Notes under the pieces: model-generated
Database searches by the model: none
The model's input: only the letters and a program-made list of their open reading frames with translations
Told to the model about the DNA's origin: nothing
DNA from: Hexactinellida sp. DTS-2022
Taxonomy: Eukaryota > Porifera > Hexactinellida
DNA: 64,000 nt
Assembly: GCA_028753945.1 (NCBI GenBank)
Contig: JAPNXP010000005.1
Coordinates: 2,294,001 to 2,358,000 of the forward strand
Reading direction: 5' to 3'
Shown here: positions 46,780 through 57,949 of the stretch, piece after piece
Layout of the letters: every line of letters begins with the position of its first letter
How positions within the stretch are numbered: position 1 is the stretch's first letter
Program-made: the position numbers and the translations under genes

Positions 46780-47540
46780 TAAGTGATTGTCTATTTTGGT
46801 GATGGAAACTATTGAATGTCTGATCTTGTGAATGTCTTTTTGCTTAATTTCTCACTTTCTGCAAGATGTTCCCAGTATTCAAGCCATGCGGCAACTAAAT
46901 TGATTAAACTAAATCTGGCATCATTGTTGGTAAGTAAAGAGAGTATTTGTCTTTTAAGTGTATTCCTTTCACTGGAATATCTCAATTAAAAATTTTCCAA
47001 ATATATATTGCTAATTAACCTGATGAAATCGAAAGTGTGATAGATAAAGCTCTTTCTGTAGGAATTCTGGATGACTAGACCAGCTTCAGTAGAGTCGCAA
47101 AATCCTCTTACATCAAGATTTACATTCTGACGTACCAATATTGATGGCCAACAAGATTTCACTGTGAGGCGTGGAGCTAACTTATTAATTCTGTTCTGGT
47201 CAGATTTGAACAGTAAACGTACATCTTCGAATGATGCAATATCCGTAGTGTAAACATATTACTGAAGTATTTGAGGTTTTGCCAGTTGTTGCGAATAGAT
47301 TTCAGGATAAGAATGAAATCAAACAATAGAAATAATGAACGACTGGAATCACAAGGATTGGGACAGCATCATCCAAAGTTTAGAAGTTGAGAATAATTTG
47401 AAGATACTAACGTTCAGAGTAGTTGTCAGTACAGCACTTTAACCTGAAGGATACAAAATTTGATAACACTGAAAATTCGCTTAACCAGAGGGAAAAAGTT
47501 TCAGCTGATGTCGTAGAGCAGGGAATTAGACGAACAATGC
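46780..47540 (-). pseudogene. P-element-like transposase remnant 1
   Basis: In order on the minus strand: ILKSIRNNWQN, ASFEDVRLLFKSDQNRINKL, VKSCWPSILVRQNVNL, GFCDSTEAGLVIQ, and NDARFSLINLVAAWLEYWEH then EKLSKKTF. These match the P/THAP9-type transposase blocks seen more clearly in the copy at 49489-51156. Frameshifts separate most blocks, so it is non-functional. Confidence 0.7.
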
Positions 47541-47627
47541 TGGACCATTTCTTGTTTATGCTTGAAACCATTAGAGCTAAGACTGTATGAGTTGGTTCTT
47601 TAATGTCTTCGACGAACCAATAATTTT

Positions 47628-47797
47628 TACAGCTTGTATGTTAATTACGAGTGTGAATTTGGCGCAGTATTCAACTGAGCAGATCAAAAATGAAATTTTA
47701 GGCCCTTCCCCCGATTTGATTTGGGCAAAAATTACACACCTTAAAGAGGAGATATGCGGGTTAGTTGCAAGAGAATCACTTTCAGAGGAATTAGGTA
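47628..47797 (+). CDS. Possible orphan exon
   Basis: Protein-like plus-strand frame (LAQYSTEQIKNEILGPSPDL, KEEICGLVARESLSEELG) between an acceptor (TTTTTACAG|) at 47628-47630 and a donor-like GAATTAG|GTATAT at about 47796. No family recognised. It lies opposite and just beyond the P-like remnant. Confidence 0.3.
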
Positions 47798-47989
47798 TAT
47801 TACTATTTAATTGAGTCCCATCTTGCTTTTTCCAATTAATATAATACTCAACGTAATACTTGCGAATATTATGTTGACAGCGCAAGTTTCGGGTTGGTTA
47901 TTGCGGGTTAGATTTGAGTTGATTTGGTTATACAACCCACACAGAGGTCTAGTGTCTTGTTTGGAGGGAAATTTATAAATGTTTATCAA

Positions 47990-48467
47990 GTCTCATTATT
48001 TTGACTCTTGAGTAGATTATCATATGATGGCTATCTGTTATTGCGGGATGTAGCTGATAATGAGTGGCTGTGTGATAATTATTTCCATAAATATTCCACT
48101 CTGAAGTTTAATGATTTCAAGGTGCTGCAGTATTCAATATTATTGATGTAATTTGCTATAAAGATATTTTTGCCTTTGAAGCTTTATTGGTATTTATGAG
48201 AACTAGAGAACTAGAGAATACGAACTAGAGAACTATTACTTATATATTCAAGGTTTCAGAAGAATTGGTGATTGATGTAAGGATCTTTGATGAGCTGAAT
48301 ATTTTGAAGAATAATCCAGGATATTGTAGCAAATGGACTATAAGCTGTGGAGATGTTTAACAAGAATATAACTATTCTATTAAGCATTGAGAAGAATTGA
48401 TGATTGATGAAAGGGTTTTTGATGAAATGAAGGCAGGCTGAAATCCTTCAGGTAGCATTACATCTAT
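47990..48467. other. Non-coding stretch with short direct repeats
   Basis: GAACTAGAGAA is repeated near 48200-48230, and GAAGAATTGATGATTGATG-like motifs recur at 48260 and 48390. No gene. Confidence 0.35.
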
Positions 48468-48957
48468 ACTATTAAAACACAAACCTTTATATATGTATAT
48501 ACTATATCATAGCATTCTATACATAAGGCAATGGCGCTCACTCAAATTTCTGGACCAGGGATTGGATAGTATAGTCAACTAAATATATGCAAGAAATTAT
48601 TCTTCGAAATAAGTATTGCAGGGGGCTTCTACTTATGTAATTGTTTTTTGCGCAATTGAGTATAATCATTTGAATGTAAGTACGTATATTACAATAATCA
48701 CAATTCTCAGAAAATTGGTTGGAGTTTGAGCATCGAAATGTATGATCATTGATTAGGAAGTTGATGACGGGCTATCAATTGGATCCATTGAGTAAGCTGT
48801 AACTATATTCCTTCTCGAGAATCAGTAGAGATATGACCTCATACATTCAAACCACATTTCCATAGCAACAAAGGAATGTGTGTCAGTAATAAACACCTCC
48901 TAAATTTAGTGGAGTTAGGCGAAAATGCTATATGGACACGTCTAGAACTCGCTAAAT
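48468..48957 (+). mobile_element. Helitron-type 5' end and inverted-repeat arm, left
   Basis: ACA|TCTATACTATTAAAACACA fits a Helitron 5' end (TC after A) and resembles the one at 63398. CATAGCATTCTATACATAAG (48510) and CTAAATTTAGTGGAGTTAGGC through GTCTAGAACTCGCTAAAT (48900-48957) recur inverted at 53052-53190. About 340 bp lie between these two blocks here but not at the right arm. Confidence 0.5.
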
Positions 48958-49488
48958 CTGTTGTTCTCAACAGCGGTGTCGCGACCCTATGTGGGGTCGC
49001 CATTTAATATTTCTTGGGGTCGTCGAATACTTTCTTGAGGTCTTAATGTTACTAATATTAATAACATTTTATCAGATTCCTTATTTGGAGCTCAATTACT
49101 GTAACTTAAACTCCGTTAACTGGGCAACTTTACGTGATTATACACCATAAGCTGAGTAAAACACATTATAAAGCCGATAGCAGTGGCGGCGTTTGAGGGG
49201 ATCAAGGGAAGCAGTATTTTAAGCAACTATTATACGTGAAAATTTGGACTGTTGGACGTCACTTCTATCTATTTTAGATGAGAAAAAAACTTGGTTAATG
49301 ATTCAGAAATAATAGTATAATCGGGAACTTCGTAATACAGGACTTACAACTAACTTTAACCATGGATAACGAGTATATGGCATTATCAATTAATAAATAC
49401 ACTTTTGAATAGTGGAGATACTAATAATTCAGTTAATTCAACATAAATAGGCGCCAACACACTAGTATTGATAAAATAGATTCACTAA

Positions 49489-51250
49489 TTATGACTGAAA
49501 TTTCTTTATTTTCCTGGTGTCTTCAACATTTGATATTCTTTTGGAAGATTTGAGTTTCTTCATTGAATTTAAATTTCGAACTTTGTTTACTAGAATGCAA
49601 TTAGCAACCGTTAGAAGTATGTTTTTAGTATATCTCATCTGACCCTCTGACAATTGTCGCACTCTGTCCTCCAAAATTCTGTCAAGGAGCATGTGTTTTC
49701 AATTTTCCGAATAGAGAGCGAAACCAGAATTCTACGTTGGGGGTGACGAAATCAATTTATTGAACAGCATTGATTGTTCTTCAATCGCAGTATTAATCTT
49801 CCAAAGAATAAGACTTGCCTCGAGAATTTCCATTGCTGGATACTTTAAACCTCCACGATCCGTTACTTGTATAAGTAGATGTATGTTGTCTTGATTTTCT
49901 AACTGGATAGAGTTGAGTTGAGTTAAACTAGAAAAACAAACTCCACATTTATATAATTTACTGGGGTAGAATGAACGGCATATCCAGCTATAAATGACAA
50001 CGCTTGAAGAACAGTTTCACTTACTTGTGGAAGTGGATTAGAGTTGTCCAAAATCGAAGAGAAATCTTCTAAAGGAGTACTTTGAACTGATTCTTCATCC
50101 AATGTAAACGTGTTTATAAATTCTTTAGGTGATAGTTCATCTGGATTTACCTTCTGAAATATCTTTAAAATTGAGGAAAGTTTGAGTCTTCGTTTACTTT
50201 CAATAATTTGGACAACTGATATATTATATTGGCTACCTGACATTTGTCGATACAAGCCAAAATGGTGTTCAAGTGGATCATTCTGAAGACGGGAGGAGAG
50301 AATATAAGTGAAACCGCATGTCACGCTTGTGAGATAGTTAACTATTTGAGGTAGTGCTAAACAAAAATGTCTAAATCTTGAGAATGTTTGTGGCGTTAAC
50401 TTTCCAACCTTACCAGGAAGGAGTTTCCATATGTCCAGCCACTGAACAATTTCATCAAGAAATGAGATACGTCCATCATTATTAGTCAGAGGATTTGAAT
50501 ATAAATCTCTCAAGCGTTTGCCTTTCATTGGACTGTTGACATTAAGAACTTTCCAAATTCGAATAATAAAGTACAAAAATTATTGAGTCTGAGTTCCTAT
50601 AGCAGCACCCTGCATTTCCTTCTTTAGCCTAAAGGTAGCACAGGTCGAATCGCTAAAGGACTGCCAAAGCAAGATTAACGTTTTGCCTCTCTAAATTCGT
50701 AGGCCAGCAAACTTTTGCTGTTAATTTATGTGCTTGCTTTACGGTCGAGGAGTGCTCAAGCCTGTACTGATTTCTGATATCTTCAAAGGAAGCTCTGAAT
50801 ATACTAGCTGGAAATTTTGAGTTTGAGATATCTTCAAAGGAAGGGAAAATATAACTACAATCAGCATCATGTTGGTTAAGCCAGTTGTTACGAATTGATT
50901 TTATGATCTGGACAAAATTCAAAATAAGAAACAAAGGGCGATTAGGGTCACAAGGATGAGGAACTAATTGTTTAATCTCATGCTTGCTCGAGAATTGTTT
51001 AAAAAGCTTTTGATTAAGAGGCAAGTTATCAGAACACAATACCACAACATTGAGATTGCATTCCTCAACAACAGCTATTACAGTTGTAAGAAGAAGGAAA
51101 GAAGGAAGGAAACCAAAACGGATTGAACAGGAACTTTTGCATGGCGACATTTCCACTTGTAACCATCCTGGGAGTTGGCGTAGGCACCCTCATACATTTC
51201 CTCACCACATTTGCATTGCATTGCACGAGCTAAAAGGCCATAATCCCGTT
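49489..51250 (-). pseudogene. P-element-like transposase remnant 2
   Basis: Best preserved of three copies. 51156-50653: LVPHPCDPNRPLFLILNFVQ, IIKSIRNNWLNQHD, ASFEDIRNQYRLEHSS, VKQAHKLTAKVCWPTNLERQ, NVNLAL. A frameshift at about 50655 and a TAA near 50582 precede 50576-49923: LPGKVGKLTPQTFSRFRHFC and NDPLEHHFGLYRQMSGSQYN. From 49920 down a further frame gives DRGGLKYPAMEILEA and a basic tail ending at 49489. P/THAP9-type transposases have a GTP-binding insertion and the conserved C-terminal 'DPLE..FG.YR' block. The N-terminal THAP zinc finger is not recognisable, so the copy is truncated as well as shifted. Confidence 0.8.
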
Positions 51251-51765
51251 ACCAGTTAATTGTGTGTTGATAGTTTGATTTTTGAAAATACAGGTCGAAA
51301 GAAGAATATCAGTTGGGAATTTGTAAATACTATGTATATATTATGTGTTAATTTATCAATAAATATTAATTACAACAATATCAATCCAAGTGCAACCAGG
51401 GTGGGTGAGTACAGAATAGAACATATATACAGTATATATATGTCATATTATAAGGCTTTCATCTGGGTGCGCAATATATAACACAAATTTGTTGTTATCG
51501 TTTGCATATCCATTGAGTTTCAGCTAGGTAAATAGGGATTTAATATTGTTTAGGTAAGTAATAGTTTTAATTTGCGAACCCAAAGGTGAGCAGATTTGCA
51601 AAGGCTATGTGAAATACTGCGTATAACTCAACTGTCTAGAGTACTTATTTACTTCAGTACTGTATTGTCTCTCTAATAGTCCACCAGTGGGAAAACGACA
51701 CAGGTGGAATATTAGAGAACATGGACTAATAAAGAATTTAGTCTTAATTAACATCAAAGGTAATA

Positions 51766-52202
51766 CAGTCAAATCTACAAGAACCGGACCTCCAAGAAGC
51801 GGACACCTCCTTCAACCGGGCAAATTAAGTCGCCCTTTTTTGGTTATTAGCCCAAAATTTAGTTTATCTTTGCAGATTTGAATGTCAAACATGTTACTGA
51901 AAGTAAACCACCCTTATCTGGGCAGTAAATATTGGTTTGGATTTGGCCATATGGGAATTTCGCTACTTTATATACAATTCATTTTTGAAATCTATGAACT
52001 CCTTTTGTAAAGTTATACCAAGTTTCGATGATCGGAGGATGCGCATCAGGCTAGAGTCCCCTCGACAATAGTTTTGGAGACATCAAACCATAAACACTAG
52101 TTGATTATGCAATAAATTTTTTGGTTATTTTCGAAATCCGGGAAAATTCTAAGATCCGGGCACCCACCGGATGAGGCTGCCCGGATAGGGGAGGTTCGAC
52201 TG
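51766..52202. mobile_element. pogo-like MITE, 437 bp
   Basis: Left end CAGTCAAATCTACAAGAACC, right end complement CAGTCGAACCTCCCCTATCC. Left flank TA, right flank CA (mutated TA). GGGCA/CCGGGCA motifs repeat near both ends. Non-coding. Confidence 0.6.
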
Positions 52203-53051
52203 CATAACTAGAACGTATACGATATAGTCAAAGTTTTAGTACAATAAAATATAATCTCGCATATACAATCACTAAATTCATATAAACACGATGAGAAAAG
52301 TAAGAAATTATAGAAGTGGACCAATAGAGAACTAGAGTATTAGAAAGTGTACTATTAGAGATAATTAAATGTAATGCAGTTGATTCATCTAAAAGTATTA
52401 CATGAGAAATGCATTTATGATTTTTAATGTATAATTATAGCTTACTTAACGCTTCCAGGGTGTTGAGCACAATATGACAGCGCATACCAATAGATGGAAT
52501 TGGTATATGTCATCCATATGTAGTACGATAGTACGCCCATTAGCAGCTCCAACATTTATTAATTACAGACGATTAGCTTGCTTGCCTACTCAGTTAACTT
52601 TTAATTTAATTGTTACGTTTAGGTAGCGTACCCCCATCAAATATTTGTACTAGTTATTTCTCGAAGTTACTTTGGTAAGTGATCAATATTCTTAATAAAA
52701 TACGGGAAGTTTAACTAGTGATGATGGTGCAATTAAAAATTGATTTAAAATATCTAATAATGTATTGTAGAGATTAATTAAGATATGGTTGTCAACAAAT
52801 TGATATCGTCAGAAATTTTGAAAAGTTAAAAATAGAGAGTAGAAATTGACACATATAAAGATATGTGTTCTGTAATAGTCAAATTTAGCTTGTATGCATA
52901 ATAGTAACTACTGTAATAGCATTGTTTACACTATAAAAGGCTTCTGTTATGTTATCAATTTTCTCCATAGGATTTGGCTTATAATTGATTTTGGCCGTAA
53001 CTTTGTCAATTATTGTCCGATTTTAGATTTCTTTTGGTCTATCTTCATCAT
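52203..53051. other. AT-rich non-coding stretch
   Basis: No coding sequence or paired repeats seen. Confidence 0.35.
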
Positions 53052-53217
53052 TTAGCGAGTTCTAGACGTGTACATAACGTTTTAGCGTTTTAGCCTTTTA
53101 GCCGACGCTTTAGCCTAACTCTACTAAATCTAGTAGGTATTTATTACTGAAGTTGCACCCATTGCCTTATGTATAGAATGCTATGACTATATATATATAT
53201 ATATACATATTAGTTTG
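53052..53217 (-). mobile_element. Inverted-repeat arm, right (partner of 48505-48957)
   Basis: ATTTAGCGAGTTCTAGACGTG, TTAGCCTAACTCTACTAAAT and CTTATGTATAGAATGCTATG are the reverse complement of left-arm blocks, in mirror order. A (TA)n tract follows. No TC 5' end is preserved. Confidence 0.6.
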
Positions 53218-54378
53218 CATTTTTCGAATTGATTGAAGAAACTTGTCGGTTTCCAAATGAGATTTTTGGCGTACAGAGTTAACCTTTGGCACCCGCCAAC
53301 AAGTTGAGGTTTTACTCAAAATCTCTCTCACCTCGACAAGTTATGACTTCATTATCACATTCGAGAACCTTGAAAATTCACTTATGAGTACATAATTCGC
53401 GCCCTCTAAGAGATAATAATCTGCAAATTTAATAGAACATGCACATTAATGATGTGGACACCTTGCTCCACCAGATCACCAATATGCTTACTCATTATTC
53501 GCTAGTAGGTCGCTTCGCTGCAGAACACAACCAGACACCAACCGCTTCGCTGTTAGAGTGGGGTTTATATACGTCTAACATTTATTATAAACCGTAAATT
53601 GGCCTAAATAGTCTATTTTAACAGTGTGAAATTTTAGTGATGACGTCTAAATGTGATATTGAATAAGCATATTCGTGTTCTGGTGAGATTAACATTTCTG
53701 CATAATTTTCAGATTTTAATCTCTTTTAGAGGGTCGGAATTATTTGCGATTAAGTGAATATTAGGGTTCTCTAATTGTGACAATGACTTGAGAAATTTCA
53801 GTGGAAACCTTAACTTGTTGGCGGGTGGCAAAAGTTACCCCTATATGCCAAAAATAAAATTTGGCAACCGTCCAATTTTTTATTACTGTGCCGACTATAC
53901 AATAGTTTAGTGGCCCAGTGTTGAAATGACTGCCTTTGTATATTATTATTAATATTTTTCGTATCTCATCCACAGAAGAGAATTTTGTTAGCTAAAAACT
54001 GAAATTTTCAGGACAGGTGTCTCATGGGTTACAGATGTGAACCTGGGGTTACGATTTTTGATTACCAAATTTTGGTCACATTTTTAACAGCTTTCAAAGT
54101 TTGTCTCCTCCATAACTCATTATGTTTCACTAAACTCCCAATTTTTTTTTCACCAATGGATTCACGATTAAATTTTGCGACTAATGTGAAAAGACAAATA
54201 TTTATGATGGGTTTGATTCATGTCATAAATGGGGGTTGAAATTTCTCTGTTCACTCACACTTCAGTTTCAATAAGACTATTAAATCTTTTTCCATTGTTT
54301 CACATTGTAATAAATAAATGGATTCACTTTGTTAAATCTTACCTTATTGTTTCAACTTGCGATATTTCCTTATTTTAG

Positions 54379-54724
54379 GAAATTAACGCGCCATGAATTA
54401 ACGCGAATTTCTCCAAATCGCGTTAATTTCCTTCGCGTTAATTTCATGGAGCTTTAATTTCCATGACCTTAATTTCCTGCTGTTTAGCAAAATTATTACA
54501 ATGGATGGACAAACTTCCGAGCTACATATTTTCAGATGTGCAACTAGTTTGAGAGGATATACCATGTCTATCAAGTAAATTGGTAGCCTATTTGGGCACA
54601 ATAATAGTATTCAACTAGGAGATTAATAATCCTGAAATCTTTTTATAAAATTTAATCGCGTTAATTTCATGTATTTGAAAATGTTCAGCTCCAATTCGAG
54701 TTAATTTCATGGCGCGTTAATTTC
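54379..54724. mobile_element. MITE with GAAATTAACGCG ends
   Basis: Left GAAATTAACGCGCCATGAAT, right complement GAAATTAACGCGCCATGAAA. GCGTTAATTTC occurs six or more times in both orientations. Family unknown, non-coding. Confidence 0.65.
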
Positions 54725-54747
54725 TTATAATAAAGTATATTGATTTA

Positions 54748-55007
54748 CCGTATTACCCCGAATAAGCGCCCCGGCGCTTATTGTTTTCATGGGCCAAAAT
54801 TATCCTGAAATATTTGTGAAAAATCCAGAATATAATATTTAGGTAGGTTCTAATGGTTTCCACCAATAATATACCTACCGAAGTGGCCAAAATCAATGGA
54901 ATTACATTACAGTGATCAACTACTGTGTATAAATTTTATCATGCCAATCTCATTTTTATTCTCCCGGCGATTATTCAAGCCCCCGGCACTTATTCTGGGA
55001 AATACGA
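54748..55007. mobile_element. 260-bp MITE, CCGTATT ends, copy 2
   Basis: CCGTATTACCCCGAATAAGC at the left and complement TCGTATTTCCCAGAATAAGT at the right, TA-flanked. Inside, GGCGCTTATTG and GGCGATTATTC repeat as in the copy at 18896-19155. Confidence 0.7.
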
Positions 55008-55048
55008 TAACTTGTTAATTCGACCCGGCTTCTTTTTGATTGTAGTAT

Positions 55049-55493
55049 TGTTGCGTCTGATTTTAACTCGCGTCTGTTCTTAACTCGTTACTATAGCAGT
55101 ACCATGGATACTTTTTTACCGTCTGATTTTAACTCGTTCTTGATTACTTAGTAATACTTTCAGTAATAAATTGAGCCCATATAATTCATACAGATCAACA
55201 TTAATTATTCTCAAATATTTTATTTACTAACACAGGATGTTTACAATACATTATCATTCTTGCGTAATTATAACTATATTTAGTTCCAATAACATGTGTA
55301 TATTATGAAATTTTCAAAGCTTTATTCCCACTAACAAATTCCTTCGCATTTCGGTAATGAATATTTTGCGAACAATGATTACAAGCAAATTATGAAATCA
55401 TACTTTCATTATTCAAATCAGACGGTAAAAGTATCCATGGTACTGCTATAGTAACGAGTTAAGATCAGACGCGAGTTAAAATCAGACGCAACA
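55049..55493. mobile_element. Ginger-like MITE, duplication GTAT
   Basis: Begins TGTTGCGTCTGATTTTAACT and ends with the exact complement. GTAT flanks it at 55045-55048 and 55494-55497. Inverted repeats of about 90 bp contain three GTCTGATTTTAACTCG-type subrepeats and ACCATGGATAC. The TGTTG start, 4-bp duplication and the CCATGGAT in the TIR match the Ginger copies, though the subrepeats differ. Non-coding, 445 bp. Confidence 0.8.
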
Positions 55494-55667
55494 GTATTAC
55501 TATCAATGGATTAAATTTAATTTAATAATGTAGGGAATTTGTTGACTTAAATCAATCACCGTGGATAACATTCCTAAAATATATAACTAATAATATAATT
55601 TATAATCAATACATAATGAATGAATGGCATTAAACTGAAGATGGTTTATGATAGAAACAAACTTCAA

Positions 55668-55770
55668 ATTAATCAACCGTTGCTTGTGGCAACGGTTGAT
55701 TAATTGATTAATTTGCAACGGTTGATTAATTTGTGGCAACGGTTGATTAATTCAACCGTTGCTTGTGGCT
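55668..55770. repeat. CAACGGTTGATTAATT tandem/inverted cluster
   Basis: Five copies of CAACGGTTGATTAATT or its complement within 100 bp, so the region can fold into alternative hairpins. Probably local slippage. Confidence 0.6.
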
Positions 55771-56150
55771 CAATCATCTCGGAACATACAGAGAAATCTA
55801 TACGTATATATATTATTTAAATATTTTTATATACGAGTCCTTCGGTCTCGGTCGCTTTGCGACAGTTCGGCGCTTCACCCTCAATTGACGACCGCTGCTC
55901 GGCCTTACTATGCCTTGAAACTAATCAATTAGAATTATACATCTCTGTAGTGTATTAAATATATTCCTCATAAAGTCCCCTTAATAAGAAGGATTTAGCA
56001 TTGCATAATAAATGATAAATCGATGATATAATTAAAAAATCAACAAACAAACAATAATTGATTTAAGTGATTACATTGATTTTAGTTGATTAGATTATTG
56101 AAGATAATTAAGTTGATTAAAATTGGTTAAATTATAATTTAATAATTAAT
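55771..56150. other. Non-coding stretch
   Basis: TTCGGTCTCGGTCGCTTTGC (55842-55861) is the reverse complement of a block at 45945-45964, marking another dispersed repeat end. No gene. Confidence 0.4.
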
Positions 56151-56154
56151 TCTA

Positions 56155-56550
56155 AATTAGTAAGACTTCCACCGCTGCCACGTCTGCCACTACCTCTGCT
56201 ACCACCGCTGCCACCTCTGCCACCACTTCTGCCACCACCTCTGCCCTCCTGCCGGTGCTTCGGGTCATCCGGATCCTTCGGGTGTTCCGGGTCCTTCGGG
56301 GGATCGTCCGGGTGCTCCGGCTCCTGCGAGTCCTCCCAGGAGAGATCTAATTGCTCTATCTAATTCAAAATTAGTAAAAGAAATAAGTCAATGTAAAGAA
56401 GAAAAATTATGTTCTGATAAAAAAGTAACTATTTTTAGTTAGGCATACTAAAGAAAAACATGCAATGTAAAATGTGCACAAATGATCGGTTAGATGAATT
56501 TATTTTCAATCAATCAGATTGCAGCCTCAGAAAGACTATATTATGTATTC
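56155..56550 (-). pseudogene. Helitron-derived fragment with Arg-Gly-Gly / Asp-Pro repeats
   Basis: 56360-56540 matches the 5' flank of the Helitron gene at 62790-62930 (AGGCATACTAAA, ACATGCAATGT, CAATCAATCAGATTGCAG). Directly downstream on the minus strand is a GC-rich island (56160-56345). One frame reads WEDSQEPEHPDDPPKDPEHP, then RGGGRSGGRGGSGGS, to a stop near 56145. The low-complexity composition and the abrupt GC jump indicate a captured or slippage-expanded segment. No ATG is in frame. Other frames are also open, so the coding strand is uncertain. Confidence 0.4.
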
Positions 56551-57050
56551 AAATAATTATAGGTTCGTTCCTTCAGGGCTATTCTATAATAGAACGGACA
56601 CACTTGGGACATGTCCTATACCTTTCCCCGAGCCTACGTATGTGCGCTAATTTGATCCGTCTTCTCCGGGGGCAGAAAACAATAAATATTGGTATTACTT
56701 CCTGCACTTCTTAGTAGTTCAATTAATGAAGTAACACTTGGATGAGTGAATCCTCTCACAATATACCTGTATACATATACTGTAATCATCACTATGCTGG
56801 GATAGGGAAGCAAATCTTCTGGCTGTCAATAAATACATATTAGGCAGCTACTCACCAATAGAGGATCACTCTTGGAATGACATGGGTATCATTTGCCACA
56901 AGTGCTCAGCGGATTCACGCTTCATTCAGTAGGCAGTAAACTACAGTTAGTCATGCCACGCCATTTTGAATAGCAGGGAGGATTTCGACGCTGTTGTTTC
57001 TTTATGAGCTACTAAGTAAATGGATCAAAGTGTTCAGAACCTACATTGTA
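56551..57050. other. Non-coding stretch with the 38.4-kb repeat block
   Basis: 56560-56650 carries the block shared with 38360-38470. The remainder shows no coding sequence. Confidence 0.35.
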
Positions 57051-57715
57051 GTCAATGCGATGATACACTATCCCCAATTTTTGACCATGGTAGGTTGCCA
57101 TTGGACTTGTTAGTTGACCATGGATATACACAGGGTGTAGTCTCCAGTTATTGCAATCATTATCGGTTGCAATGAATTATGAAGACGACGTCTATGCCAG
57201 CTAAAGCTCCTAGCATCCTTAATTGTACGTCGGTCCCCATGCATAAGGAGCGGAAATGCGTTGTACGTGCTCATGCAACTCCTGCTCAGAGAACAAACCC
57301 GATTTTCCATAACATTAGGGAGTGTTCACGGCTCGACATGAATCTACCAATCAGATTCTGCTTTAGCATTTCAAATTTCGATTCAGTACCAAATATAATA
57401 TGGGATAATGCTCGATACAAACAATTACCTACCATCGGCAAATACTGGTACTAAAGAAATATTCATGTGAAATGTATTTGTCAATCTATTTTCCCGTGAA
57501 CAAAATTTTGCTTCAAATTATTAATAAGAGGGCGATGTAATGGTTCTCTGGTCATTAAAATTGGTTCGACATCTAACCCAATACTACTGGCAATCCTCCT
57601 TTGCATAAAGGGAGTCAAGTTATTTATGGAACAATTGAGCAAATTAATATCCATAGTATGTACCCTGCCTGTGATAATACCATCAATGATCAAATCAGGC
57701 AAAAAAGTACTCATG
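57050..57715 (-). pseudogene. OTU-like protease remnant downstream of the Helitron helicase
   Basis: A 77-codon frame (STFLPDLIIDGIITGRVHTM, INNLTPFMQRRIASSIGLDV) ends at 57481. After a short gap comes NCLYRALSHIIFGTESKFEM, the hallmark Cys box of OTU cysteine proteases, then WGTDVQLRM and INNWRLHPVYIHGQ-like blocks in shifting frames. A GGTA repeat at 57425-57434 (GATGGTAGGTAATTGT) looks like a 4-bp duplication that broke DGNC. OTU domains occur in some Helitron/Helentron proteins, so it probably belonged to this element. It could also be a separate remnant. Confidence 0.6.
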
Positions 57716-57949
57716 GGAACTGAGTAGATCAGGAATCCAGGAATGGACTGAGGATATTATCACTGAATTCATTTAGCTTAGGTTTCCTGAAGTGACTCAG
57801 AATCATCTGCTTCATATACCCTTTTCGCATGACTAGAGACCGGGTCTTCGGAATCAGTTTGCGAAAGGGGAGAGTATGTAAGAGACACATCCATGGTACA
57901 TGTATCCTGAGTGGAGTGCACCATACCCAAATGATTCTGTAATACCTCA

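Larger units (their letters stand above)
53480..55680 (-). repeat. Helitron-like repeat, copy 2, with three MITEs inserted
   Basis: Same landmarks as 26440-27800, interrupted by 54379-54724, 54748-55007 and 55049-55493. The first begins GAAATTAACGCGCCATGAA with a matching inverted end. The other two are listed separately. Copy 1 supplies the unoccupied state. Confidence 0.6.

Noticed and set aside
48958-49030. hAT left end (TGTTCTCAACAGCGGTGTCGC)
   Set aside because: No matching right end or 8-bp duplication could be paired; left unlisted as an element.
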